Source: an uncultured Pseudomonadales bacterium
GTDB lineage: Bacteria > Pseudomonadota > Gammaproteobacteria > Pseudomonadales > Azotimanducaceae
Length of the DNA: 64,000 nt
Assembly (NCBI GenBank): GCA_951813515.1
Contig: OX638346.1
Coordinates: 1-64,000, forward strand
Direction of reading: 5' to 3'
In this document: positions 32,844 to 45,574 of the stretch, in pieces
How the letters are laid out: each line of letters starts with the position of its first letter
Numbering within the stretch: position 1 is the first letter of the stretch
Notes under the pieces: model-generated
Told to the model about the DNA's origin: nothing
The model's input: only the letters and a program-made list of their open reading frames with translations
Database searches by the model: none
Translations under genes and position numbers: made by a program

Positions 32844-33860
32844 CTACCGATTGCCCAACAAAAACATCAACGGAATATGAACACGCTCTCGCCACGCTCC
32901 AGGCGAGTGATCGGCACCGTCGAAGCGACGCGTGATCCAGTCCTCACCGGATCGATATCCCTTGCTTCGCATCACTTCGTCCATTTTCGATTGATAGGGG
33001 CCGTAATTCGCATCATAGGTCTCGGTGCCATGATCGAAATAGATCCGGTGTACGCCGGCATCAGGCCAATGGTCCCTGTACCAGGCAACCACCACGCCAT
33101 TGCCGATCGTCCAATCGGTGGACAGGCAGGCCGCGCCACCAAAGACGTCGGGATACTCGGCCACGGCATAGGCTGAGATCAACCCGCCCATGCTGGAGCC
33201 CATGACGAAGGTGCTCGCTCGATCCGGTTGGGTTCGATAGGTCTTATCGATGAACGGTTTGAGTTCTTCGACCAGGAACTTCAGATAGTTGTCGGAGACG
33301 ATCTTCCCGCCTTTCATCTTCGGGTGTTTAACAGCCATCCGTTCCCATACCTCGTCGGTGACGGGCTTTTGTGGCATGTATTCCATCCCCCGGTTGGGAT
33401 CTGCATCCAGTTGCGCCCAGACAGCAACAACGATGGCCGGTGGGATTTCGCCATCCTCGATGAGCCTCGCCATGGTCGTGTCCACATCCCAGAGCCAATC
33501 CGTTCCCGAGAACGGCGTCCGACCGTGGTGGAAGATGAACTGGCCGTCGTGCACATAGAGGACCGGATACCGGTCAGGCGATGTCGGGTCGTAGCCCTCG
33601 GGCAGCCAAACCTCCACAGGGCGCGGCGCTACGTACTCGGACGGAAAGTCCGGGTGATACTCCATGGTTCCTCTTTGCGGGTATGACGTCATCCTACGGA
33701 CGGGCTCCTTCGACTGTTCGGATTGAATCGCCGGCGCTTCCGCTTCCGACGCATCAACGCCCATTGCGCTCTCGTTGACGGCAACGAGCGCCGTTATGCC
33801 GATCAGGAATTGTGATGCAACGAACGCGACGGCCACGCCACGAAGTGGTTTGATGGTCAT
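32844..33860 (-). CDS. Secreted alpha/beta-hydrolase esterase (Fes/esterase D-like)
   Basis: A protein of 338 residues with a signal-like N-terminus. It has the esterase fold PVEVWLPEGYDPTSPDRYPVLYVHDGQ, then the nucleophile elbow GSSMGG (about Ser223). An acidic residue in YFDHGTETYD near 278-285 and a histidine in FDGADHSPGAW near 318 complete the probable triad. It resembles enterochelin-esterase-like and carbohydrate-esterase hydrolases. Neighbouring sulfatase and serine hydrolase suggest a set of secreted hydrolases. The long Glu/Ala-rich linker after the signal is unusual. Confidence 0.84.
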   Translation of the reverse strand: MTIKPLRGVAVAFVASQFLIGITALVAVNESAMGVDASEAEAPAIQSEQSKEPVRRMTSYPQRGTMEYHPDFPSEYVAPRPVEVWLPEGYDPTSPDRYPVLYVHDGQFIFHHGRTPFSGTDWLWDVDTTMARLIEDGEIPPAIVVAVWAQLDADPNRGMEYMPQKPVTDEVWERMAVKHPKMKGGKIVSDNYLKFLVEELKPFIDKTYRTQPDRASTFVMGSSMGGLISAYAVAEYPDVFGGAACLSTDWTIGNGVVVAWYRDHWPDAGVHRIYFDHGTETYDANYGPYQSKMDEVMRSKGYRSGEDWITRRFDGADHSPGAWRERVHIPLMFLLGNR

Positions 33861-34077
33861 TGGCGTTCCCCAATCTCGCGCTACTGTCGCAACCGCTTGG
33901 CCCGCCCCTGGATCGGAGCTTCAGCCGGGCATGTTAATGCACTGACTCCCAATACGCCTCGATGGGGAATCGGAAAAGTTTGCCAGATTGGCCAAGCGGT
34001 GCGCGATTGTGCCGGGTAGTAGGGGTACCCGGGAGGTGAAAAAGGTCCAAGGCTAGGAGATCGGAATTCCTAGCTGT

Positions 34078-34363
34078 ATGGCCAGTGCGGCGGACCGTGC
34101 AGCCAGGAGTACGTTCACGGGCGAGATCTACAGTCTGCGCCCGGTGCTGAAACAAGACGCCTCTGCGTCTGGCATACACGTCACCCAACGAGAATTGGGG
34201 CGTCTCCATCTGGGGTAGAAACCTCGACAATGAGCCGGACTATCTCAACTTCGGTCCCGGATTCGGTTACGTCTTCGTAGCATTGGACAATGGCCGGCGC
34301 GCCCGACCCGTGGGCAAGACCGGTCGCCGTCAGATAGGCGCGACAGTCAATTTCAACTTCTAG
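34078..34363 (+). pseudogene. C-terminal relic of a TonB-dependent receptor
   Basis: The frame from 34151 reads SPNENWGVSIWGRNLDN... and ends RRQIGATVNFNF at the stop 34361-34363. This is a typical last-strand ending of a receptor barrel. The stretch upstream (IYSLRPVLKQDA, 34126-34161) belongs to the same family pattern but in another frame, so a frameshift or small indel separates them. No plug domain is present. A very short ATG-initiated ORF (34078-34218) covers the first part. This is decayed DNA beside the sulfatase/esterase genes. Confidence 0.6.
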
Positions 34364-34685
34364 GCCAAGTTGGGTCGTTGACCGAAAAGAACCCGCAAGG
34401 GCCCTTCTCTTTGGTGCGCCGGGCATGGGGTGACGAATGGGAATCGCACAGGAGGAAGTCGGTCGAGGCCATACCAGGTGACGGATTCGGACCAGCCCCT
34501 GGCGAGGGCCGAAAGGGGTGATACACTTTTTGCCATGCGCAGTTTGAGATACTCCGAACCTCGCACCGCAACACGCAAGTCGCGCTGGCGGCCATCCCTG
34601 CGCTCCGCGTCCAGTCCGCATATCGCCTGACCTCCTCCGCGAGCCCCGCGGCGCGTGAGCTTGTATGCATTTTGGAGATCCTTCG
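34364..34685. other. Non-coding gap before metal-efflux operon
   Basis: About 320 bases with no convincing gene; the long minus-strand ORF here runs antisense into the efflux gene and the receptor relic and is not credible. The upstream region of the efflux operon is expected here. I could not identify a metal-regulator operator or a clear -35/-10 pair. Confidence 0.4.
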
Positions 34686-35966
34686 ATGTTGGATCGATTC
34701 GCGCAATATTTCCGGGCGTGGCTCGCACTCTGGGCTTTCGCTCTGGTCGCGGCCGCACACACCGTCATGGCGCAAACGCCACCGTCCGTAACGCTGGAAG
34801 AGGCGGTGGCACGGACCCTGGACGCCAATCCGGCGCTGGCCGCAAACGGCTACCGGATCGACGCAGCCCGGGGCCGGTTCGATCAGGCCGGTATCGCGCC
34901 CAACCCGGCGCTCGACCTGGCCATAAACGATGCACTGGGAACCGACGATTTTCGTGGGGCGCGGGGTGCGGAAGCCACGTTATCCATCGTCTGGATTCTG
35001 GAACGTGGTGTCCGCCTTCGTCAGATCGACGCTGCACGGGCCGACATCTCGCTGCGCGAAGTCGAAGCACAGGTGATGCACCTGGACGCCGCGGCCGAAA
35101 CGGCCCGGCGTTTTCTGGCCTGCCTGGCCTTCCAGGCGCGCCTGGTCAATGCCGCCGAGGCGATTCGCCTGGCCGAGCAAACCGTCGAAGCGGTTCGCGC
35201 CCGCGTTGAGGCAGGCGGCGCCACGCAGTCCGAGCTGTCGCGGGCCGAAGCCGGGTTGGTGCGGGCCCATCTGCTTCAAGAGGACTACGAACATGACCTC
35301 GTCTCGGCCAATCACCGCCTGAGCGAGCAGTGGGGCGAAACGCAGCCGGATTTCGGCCGGGCCGTGGGAGATGTCCAGACGCTTCCGGCCGTGGAGCCGT
35401 TGGAAACGCTCCAGTCCCGGGTGGATGCCAATCCGGACATTGCGTTCTTCATGTCCCAGCGCCGACTGGCCGAAGCCGAGCTGCACGTCGCGCAGGCGCG
35501 CAGCCGTCCGGACTGGCAGCTCCGCGCCGGCGTTCGTCGCATTGGGGCGACCGACGACTATGCGCTGGTCGCAGAAATCACCGTGCCGGTCGGAAGGAGG
35601 GGTCGCCACCAGGGAAGGATCGCGGAGACTGTCGCCGACATGGCCCGGGCGTCGGGGGACGCGGGGGCGACCCGCGTGCGCATCGAAACCGCCTTGTTCG
35701 TCCTCTACCAGGAACTTCTCCATGATGTGGACGTGGCGGCGACCCTGAGCGACCGCTTGATACCGCTGCTTGCAAGCGCGCTGGCGGACACGCGCAGGGC
35801 CTACCAACTGGGGCGCAGCAGCTACTTCGAGTTGAGCGCGGTGCAGTCTGAATTGCTGCAGGCCCGCAACGAACTGCTTGAAACCAGCATCGACGCCCAT
35901 GGACTCGTCGTCGAGATCGAGCGCCTCACCGGGGTCCCCGTCCTGTCCCCGGCCGGCGCACAGTGA
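34686..35966 (+). CDS. Outer-membrane channel of metal RND efflux (CzcC-type TolC family)
   Basis: A protein of 426 residues from the ATG at 34686, preceded by GGAG with eight-base spacing. A signal peptide ends near TVMAQ. The coiled-coil halves of an outer-membrane efflux protein are seen as Ala/Glu/Arg-rich repeats (AARGRFDQAG, then RARVEAGGATQSELSRAEAGLVRA near 185-215). The C-terminal ALADTRRAYQLGRSSYFELSAVQSELLQARNELL is a family hallmark. The adaptor start (35975) follows the stop (35966) by nine bases, so it forms the outer part of the tripartite pump encoded by 34686-40314. Confidence 0.88.
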   Translation: MLDRFAQYFRAWLALWAFALVAAAHTVMAQTPPSVTLEEAVARTLDANPALAANGYRIDAARGRFDQAGIAPNPALDLAINDALGTDDFRGARGAEATLSIVWILERGVRLRQIDAARADISLREVEAQVMHLDAAAETARRFLACLAFQARLVNAAEAIRLAEQTVEAVRARVEAGGATQSELSRAEAGLVRAHLLQEDYEHDLVSANHRLSEQWGETQPDFGRAVGDVQTLPAVEPLETLQSRVDANPDIAFFMSQRRLAEAELHVAQARSRPDWQLRAGVRRIGATDDYALVAEITVPVGRRGRHQGRIAETVADMARASGDAGATRVRIETALFVLYQELLHDVDVAATLSDRLIPLLASALADTRRAYQLGRSSYFELSAVQSELLQARNELLETSIDAHGLVVEIERLTGVPVLSPAGAQ

Positions 35967-35974
35967 GGTCCGTC

Positions 35975-40314
<4,340 letters not shown>

Positions 40315-40319
40315 GCCGG

Positions 40320-40712
40320 ATGGAGCAGACGACCGTCACCCTTACGACGTTGGTGCTCTACAAGCTGACGTTGATCGGTATCGGGTTCTGGGCCAAGGCG
40401 CCAACGCAAAGCAACGAGGATTTCTTTCTCGGCGGGCGTGCACTGGGTCCCGTCGTTGGCGGCATAAGCTATTCGTGCAGTGCATCATCCGCGTTTGCGT
40501 TGCTGGGCCGGCCGCTTGTCCGGGCCGTGCGGCGACCGACGAAACTCGAGTACAAGCGGAGCAATGCGAGTTCCACCGTCTCAAGCCCGTGGCCGGGCTT
40601 CTGCACGACGCTTGACAGCGGACCTCAGGGCAAGCTTCGACTTGGCCGTATGGGAGGAACAACGCCGCGCGGCGTCGCGTTCGAGGCGCTGGACAACGGC
40701 ATCGCAGCCTGA
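40320..40712 (+). pseudogene. Truncated sodium:solute symporter (SSS family)
   Basis: The first 62 residues match the N-terminus of SSS-type transporters (TTLVLYKLTLIGIGFWAK, then NEDFFLGGRALGPVVGGISYSCSASSAFALLG). After about 40506 the similarity stops abruptly and the frame continues as unrelated low-similarity sequence to 40712. A full symporter is about 500 residues. The junction lies 370 bases from the tRNA-Asp gene, so a deletion or insertion event near a tRNA is likely. Confidence 0.6.
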
Positions 40713-40880
40713 AACGCAACCTGACTGTAAACTACAACTCTGCTCAAGGAATCTAGAAAGAAGCAGTGCAACCGCGTGCGCCAACCCGCACTCTATCGCG
40801 AATTTAGTGGGGGGCCAATTGGGGGGCCACAGACAATTTCCCAATAAAAATCAATAAAAACAACGCGTTGAAAACGTGAT
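40506..40880. other. Non-coding scar between broken symporter and tRNA-Asp
   Basis: About 370 bases with no recognised gene. It contains a 12-base-period direct repeat of TGGGGGGCCA (40808-40829) and AT-rich sequence just before the tRNA. G-rich repeats like these occur near integrase attachment regions of tRNA islands, but no integrase or att core is present, so this is only suggestive. Confidence 0.35.
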
Positions 40881-40958
40881 TGGCGGAGCGGACGGGACTC
40901 GAACCCGCGACCCCTGGCGTGACAGGCCAGTATTCTAAACCGACTGAACTACCGCTCC
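40881..40958 (-). tRNA. tRNA-Asp (GTC anticodon)
   Basis: On the minus strand the sequence folds as a tRNA: acceptor GGAGCGG paired with CCGCTCC and an encoded CCA (complement 40881-40883). The D-arm is GTTCAGTCGG, the anticodon loop is CTGTCAC giving GTC, and the T-arm is GGTTCGAGTCC. It is read towards the truncated symporter, so the 3' end faces the scar, a common integration site orientation. Confidence 0.95.
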
Positions 40959-40967
40959 GTACGGGCG

Positions 40968-41043
40968 TGGTGGGTGTTGCAGGGTTTGAACCTGCGACCT
41001 ACGGCTTGTAAGGCCGTCGCTCTCCCAACTGAGCTAAACACCC
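40968..41043 (-). tRNA. tRNA-Val (TAC anticodon)
   Basis: On the minus strand: acceptor GGGTGTT, D-arm AGCTCAGTTGG, anticodon loop CTTACAA giving TAC, T-arm AGGTTCAAACC, and an encoded CCA (complement 40968-40970). It is nine bases from the tRNA-Asp gene, so the two are probably co-transcribed. Confidence 0.95.
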
Positions 41044-41229
41044 GCGCTGGCGACCGCGTATCTTACTGCCGGCCAGAGGGCTGTCAAATCCGATACGCGT
41101 GGACGGCGGGCAGCGACCGGCATTCCAGCCGCATTTGCATGCCGCCGCCGGTGACGAAAAGGCACCAGGCGCCTTCGAAGCGCCTAGAATTGCGCACGAA
41201 CCCGATGAGTTGCGCATTCGGAGCCGCAC

Positions 41230-41652
41230 ATGATCGAAGGCATCGCCTATCTGATAGCCATACTGGTTTCGGGGATCTGTGTCGCGATCCATTACGGCAC
41301 GCTACGTTTCCTCAGTGCCCGCCCGGTGCATCATCGCCGCCACGGCGTACCGGTGACGGTGGCCGGGCTGATCGTGGTGCACTTTGTCGAAATCGGCCTG
41401 TTCGCCGCCGTCTATGCGGCGCTGTCCGGCACCGCCTTCGGACTGGTGCAAGGCGCCGAAACGTTTCTCGATCACGTGTACTTTTCGGGCTCGGCTTACA
41501 CCACGCTCGGCATAGGCGATCTCGTTCCGCACGGTGCCATACGGGCGGTGACAGCCGCGGAGGCGATCGCCGGTCTCGTCTTCATCGCATGGTCCGCTTC
41601 GTTCGCATTCATCCAGATGCAACGCGCCTGGGGTGACGAGGAAGCGCAGTGA
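41230..41652 (+). CDS. Two-TM potassium-channel-like protein
   Basis: A protein of 140 residues with an N-terminal hydrophobic segment (IAYLIAILVSGICVAIHYG), a second helix near 45-65, a pore region with the selectivity-filter sequence YTTLGIGDL and a final helix at about 106-125. This is the Ion_trans_2 (Kir/KcsA-like) pattern, with TTLGIGD close to the canonical TVGYGD. No cytosolic regulatory domain follows, so it is a minimal pore subunit that would have to assemble as a tetramer. It is 44 bases upstream of the SulP transporter. Ion selectivity is inferred from the motif. Confidence 0.78.
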   Translation: MIEGIAYLIAILVSGICVAIHYGTLRFLSARPVHHRRHGVPVTVAGLIVVHFVEIGLFAAVYAALSGTAFGLVQGAETFLDHVYFSGSAYTTLGIGDLVPHGAIRAVTAAEAIAGLVFIAWSASFAFIQMQRAWGDEEAQ

Positions 41653-41695
41653 ACTCGATATCGGGACAACGACGGCGGTGGAGGGGAGCGCCCGA

Positions 41696-43411
41696 ATGAA
41701 ACGCTGGACGCGACACGTGCCGATCATCGACACGTTGCGTGGCTATCGCCGCACCGACTTCGGCTACGACCTGGTCGCCGGGCTGGTGCTCGGTGTCGTC
41801 ACGGTCCCGCAGGCCGTGGCCTACGCATTCCTGGCGGGATTGCCCGCGCAGGCAGGTCTGTATGCATGCCTCGCACCCATGGTGATCTATGCCGTTCTCG
41901 GTTCTTCGCGCCAACTCATCGTCGGTCCCGTCGCGATCGCCGCGCTCATGGTGGCCGCGACGGTGGGGGAACACGCGCCCGCGCACTCGGACGCCTACCT
42001 CGGCATCACCACCATCGTCTGCCTGCAGGTTGGCATCCTGCTCTGGCTGCTGCGGCTCCTCAGGTTGGGCGGGATCGTCAACCTGCTGAGTCATCCCGTG
42101 ATCACGGGGTTCGTCAACGCGGCGGCGATCCTGATCATCATCAGTCAACTGCCCGCTTTCACGGGCATCGATATTGAACGCGGCGACAACGCGGCGGACC
42201 GGCTCGCCCAGATCCTCTCCGGCATGGGGAATCTCGATTCCGTCGCGGTCGGCATCGGTGTCGCAAGTCTCGTCGGCGTATGGCTTGTTCGCCGCTACGC
42301 GGGTCTGGCGGTACGGGACCGCGACCACCCGATCAGTCGGACCGGGCCGATGATCGTTGCCATCGCCGGCACTGGCGCCGTTGCGATCTTCGGCCTGAAC
42401 GTCGATACCGTCGGTTTCGTTCCCGCCGGGCTGCCCGAATTCGTCCCGCCCCCCTTCGACCTCGCGCTCTGGCTGGACCTCGCGCCCGCAGCCGCAATGA
42501 TCGCGCTGGTCACCTACATCGAGAGTTTTTCCATCGGCACGACGCTGGCGTCGAGGCAGCGCAGCCGCATCGACGCGTCGCAGGAACTCGTCGCCCTCGG
42601 CGCCGCCAACGTCGGCGCGGCGTTCACCGGCGCCTACCCCGTGGCAGGCAGCTTTTCCAAGTCGAGCGTCAACGTCGCCGCTGGCGCGCGGACACCGGTC
42701 AGCGCGCTGGTCTGCGTGGCGGTGATCGCATCGACGCTATTGTGGCTGACGCCGCTGTTCGTAAACCTGCCGCACGCGACGCTCGCCGCGATCATCATTG
42801 CGGCCATCGTCGGCATCATCGACTTCTCGATGCTGCGGGAACACTGGCGCTTCTTTCCCGGAGACGTGGTGGTGCACTTCCTCGCACTGGGCGGGGTGTT
42901 GCTGCTCGGCGTGACACCCGGCCTGCTGCTCGGAGTCGGCGCCGCCATCGTGCTGTTCGTGCATCGTTCGAGCCGGCCGCACATCGCCGTCGTGGGCAGG
43001 CTCGGTGACTCGGTCCATTTCCGCAACGTTGATCGATTCACCACCGAGACCTTTCCGCATGTCGCGGCGGTCCGCGTGGACGAAAACCTCTATTTCGCCA
43101 ACGCAAACCAGGTGGAGGACCGGTTCCTCGCGATCGTGGAGCAGCACAGCGAAGTGCGCCACCTGGTGCTGGTGTGCAGCGCGATCAACTTCATCGACAC
43201 GACGGGCCTCGAAATGCTGCGGCGCCTCAATCACACGCTCGATTCGCTCGGCATCGCGCTGCACTTGTCCGACGTGAAGGGCCCGGTGCGGGACCAGCTC
43301 GAGTCGACGAGCCTTTCCGGCGAACTGTCTGGAAACCTCTATCCCACCACCGACGAGGCCATGCGGGATCTCGGCGCTTCGCAAGCCGCAGCGACAGGAG
43401 AACACCGGTAG
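41696..43411 (+). CDS. SulP family inorganic anion transporter with STAS domain
   Basis: A protein of 571 residues from the ATG at 41696 (GGAGGGGAG upstream); the frame from 41633 overlaps the channel gene. The membrane part has the SulP pattern: DLVAGLVLGVVTVPQAVAYAFLAGLPAQAGLYA, then GPVAIAALM and VAGSFSKSSVN. About 10-12 helices run to residue 430. The STAS domain follows (VHFRNVDRFTTETFPHVAAVRVDENLYFAN, and LVCSAINFIDTTGLEML). Substrates include sulfate, bicarbonate or other anions; the sequence does not decide. Sulfate would fit the neighbouring sulfur-linked genes only weakly. Confidence 0.9.
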   Translation: MKRWTRHVPIIDTLRGYRRTDFGYDLVAGLVLGVVTVPQAVAYAFLAGLPAQAGLYACLAPMVIYAVLGSSRQLIVGPVAIAALMVAATVGEHAPAHSDAYLGITTIVCLQVGILLWLLRLLRLGGIVNLLSHPVITGFVNAAAILIIISQLPAFTGIDIERGDNAADRLAQILSGMGNLDSVAVGIGVASLVGVWLVRRYAGLAVRDRDHPISRTGPMIVAIAGTGAVAIFGLNVDTVGFVPAGLPEFVPPPFDLALWLDLAPAAAMIALVTYIESFSIGTTLASRQRSRIDASQELVALGAANVGAAFTGAYPVAGSFSKSSVNVAAGARTPVSALVCVAVIASTLLWLTPLFVNLPHATLAAIIIAAIVGIIDFSMLREHWRFFPGDVVVHFLALGGVLLLGVTPGLLLGVGAAIVLFVHRSSRPHIAVVGRLGDSVHFRNVDRFTTETFPHVAAVRVDENLYFANANQVEDRFLAIVEQHSEVRHLVLVCSAINFIDTTGLEMLRRLNHTLDSLGIALHLSDVKGPVRDQLESTSLSGELSGNLYPTTDEAMRDLGASQAAATGEHR

Positions 43412-43491
43412 ATTCTCGTGCCCCCTCGGGTTGCCGAGGTCGGGCACATTTGTCACTCTGACGCCAATCCAGGGAGATCCGACAACGCAGC

Positions 43492-45045
43492 ATGTATCCA
43501 GGGAATTGGGCAAACGTATTTCCGGACAAGGCGGCGGCGATAGACAGCTATGCCGGCGCCCGCAGGACCTATGGTGAACTGAACGACCGGTCCAACCAGT
43601 TGGCGCAGTTCCTGTTCGACATCGGCTTGCGGCGGGGCGACCATATTTCGATCTTCGCCGAGAACCACCTCGCCTGGTTCGATGTCGTCTGGGCCGCCCT
43701 TCGGTCGGGCTTGTATCTGACGACGGTCAACCGCTACCTGACCGATGAAGAAGCGGGCTACATCCTCGAAAACTCCGAGTCGCAGGTGCTCGTTACAACG
43801 CGCGCACGGGCGGAGGTGGCGCGCGGTCTCCACCGGTTCGCGCCGGGCTGCCACACCTGGTTGATGCTCGACGGCGCGATCAACGGCTACCAGGACTTCG
43901 AGGAAACCATCGCGGACTACCCCGCCGAACCCCTGGCCGAGGAGCCGGCGGGAGGGGTGATGATGTACAGCTCCGGCACCACCGGCCGGCCAAAGGGGAT
44001 CCTGAGGCCGCTGCCGGAAGCGTCCATCGCGGAGGACGCGGGTCCGCTGCGGATGCTGCAAAGCATGCTCTGGGGATTCGACGAGAATACCGTCTACCTC
44101 TCGCCCGCGCCGCTCTACCACGCGGCGCCGCTAGGGTTCAGCATGACCACGCAGTCCCTGGGCGGCACCGTCGTCTATATGCCTCGCTTCGACGCGGCGC
44201 AGGCCCTGCATGCCATCGAGGAGCACCGCGTCACCCACAGCCAGTGGGTCCCCACGATGTTCTCGCGCATGCTGAAGCTCGACGCATCCGAGCGGCACAG
44301 CCACGACCTGTCTTCGCACAAGGTCGCGATCCATGCCGCCGCGCCATGCCCGCCGAAGGTCAAGGAGCAGATGTTCGACTGGTGGGGGCCAATCATCCAC
44401 GAGTACTACGCTGGAACCGAGATCAATGGACTCACCCACGCGGGTCCGGACGAGTGGCTCGAACACCCCGGCACCGTGGGCAAGCCCATCATGGGCATCA
44501 TCCACATCTGCGGCGACGACGGCGCCGAGCTTCCCGCGGGGGAAACGGGCGTCGTCTACTTCGAGACGCCGGTGACTCCGTTCGAGTACCTGAAGGACCC
44601 CGAAAGGACCAGGGCAGCGCAACATCCGGAACACTCCAACTGGACAACTCTGGATGATGTCGGCTACGTCGACGCCGACGGCTTCCTCTACCTCACGGAC
44701 CGCGCCACCTACATGATCATTTCCGGCGGCGTGAACATCTACCCACAGGAAATCGAGAACGCCCTGATCCTGCATCCCAAGGTGCTCGACGTGGCGGTCA
44801 TTGGGGCACCAGACGAGGAAATGGGGGAAGAAGTGCGGGCGGTTGTCCAAACTGCGGAAGGCCTCGTACCCGGGCCAGAGCTGGAAGCCGAACTCATCGC
44901 GTACGCCAGGGAGAATCTCGCGCACTACAAGTGTCCAAAGGCGATCGACTTCCGGGACGAACTCCCGCGGTTGCCCACCGGCAAGCTCTACAAGCGAATC
45001 CTCCGAGACGAATACTGGGGCAGGCGCGGGTCGCGCATCGTTTAG
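43492..45045 (+). CDS. Acyl-CoA synthetase (AMP-binding family)
   Basis: A protein of 517 residues with the adenylation signature MYSSGTTGRPKGI near residues 157-168 (the P-loop-like A3 motif), Y-Y-A-G-T-E near 305 for the acyl pocket side, a hinge/D-motif near LYLTDRATYMIISGG around 400 and the C-terminal lysine in LPTGKLYKRIL near 505. It activates a carboxylic acid to an acyl-AMP and then acyl-CoA. The chain-length specificity is not visible. The ChaC-type gene begins eight bases after its stop. Confidence 0.9.
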   Translation: MYPGNWANVFPDKAAAIDSYAGARRTYGELNDRSNQLAQFLFDIGLRRGDHISIFAENHLAWFDVVWAALRSGLYLTTVNRYLTDEEAGYILENSESQVLVTTRARAEVARGLHRFAPGCHTWLMLDGAINGYQDFEETIADYPAEPLAEEPAGGVMMYSSGTTGRPKGILRPLPEASIAEDAGPLRMLQSMLWGFDENTVYLSPAPLYHAAPLGFSMTTQSLGGTVVYMPRFDAAQALHAIEEHRVTHSQWVPTMFSRMLKLDASERHSHDLSSHKVAIHAAAPCPPKVKEQMFDWWGPIIHEYYAGTEINGLTHAGPDEWLEHPGTVGKPIMGIIHICGDDGAELPAGETGVVYFETPVTPFEYLKDPERTRAAQHPEHSNWTTLDDVGYVDADGFLYLTDRATYMIISGGVNIYPQEIENALILHPKVLDVAVIGAPDEEMGEEVRAVVQTAEGLVPGPELEAELIAYARENLAHYKCPKAIDFRDELPRLPTGKLYKRILRDEYWGRRGSRIV

Positions 45046-45052
45046 CTGCACC

Positions 45053-45574
45053 ATGGATACATCGTCGTGGGTATTCGGTTACGGCTCGCTCATATGGCGC
45101 GCCGATTTCCCCTGGCTGGAACGGCAACCCGCGACGCTGTCCGGGTGGGCACGAAGGTTCTGGCAGGGCTCCCATGACCATCGCGGTATCCCCGATGCAC
45201 CCGGCAGAGTCGTCACGTTAGTGCGGGCGCTGCATGAAACATGCGCCGGCATGGCGTACCGCGTGGAATCGCACGTATTCGACCACCTCGATGAACGGGA
45301 GAAGAACGGCTATGAACGCGTCCCGGTCAGCCTGAAACTCGCCGGCGGGGAAGACGTCGATGGCGTCGTCTACGTCGCGCCTATCGACAACTTCGCCTTC
45401 CTGGGAGATGCGCCGCTCGAGGAAATGGCGCGTCACATCCAGGGTTCCGCGGGACCGAGCGGCAAGAACGTGGACTACCTGCTGGAACTGGCCGCGGCGC
45501 TGCGCGACATGGGTGCCGAGGACCCGCATGTGTTCGCGTTGGAAGCGGCCGTGCGGGTGGAGCGGCGCCCGTGA
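45053..45574 (+). CDS. ChaC-like gamma-glutamylcyclotransferase
   Basis: A protein of 173 residues with the N-terminal signature WVFGYGSLIWRADFPW, the GGCT nucleotide-free active-site loop, and a YxxRVxVSL region after the catalytic glutamate in DEREKNGYERVPV near 82-93. ChaC enzymes degrade glutathione to 5-oxoproline and Cys-Gly. The oxyR gene starts within its stop codon (GTGA overlap), so glutathione turnover and peroxide sensing are probably co-transcribed. Alternative specificity for other gamma-glutamyl amines remains possible. Confidence 0.85.
   Translation: MDTSSWVFGYGSLIWRADFPWLERQPATLSGWARRFWQGSHDHRGIPDAPGRVVTLVRALHETCAGMAYRVESHVFDHLDEREKNGYERVPVSLKLAGGEDVDGVVYVAPIDNFAFLGDAPLEEMARHIQGSAGPSGKNVDYLLELAAALRDMGAEDPHVFALEAAVRVERRP

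Noticed and set aside
34181..34828. 215-residue minus-strand ORF in the gap before the efflux operon
   Set aside because: It overlaps the receptor relic and the start of the channel gene and has no recognisable motif.
40808..40829. G-rich direct repeat as a CRISPR or satellite array
   Set aside because: Only two short units, no spacers and no cas genes.
40881..41043. Possible integrase or transposase beside the tRNA genes
   Set aside because: No tyrosine or serine recombinase motif, transposase or flanking repeat was seen near them.
44131..45054. 307-residue minus-strand ORF opposite the acyl-CoA synthetase
   Set aside because: Antisense to a gene with full adenylation motifs.
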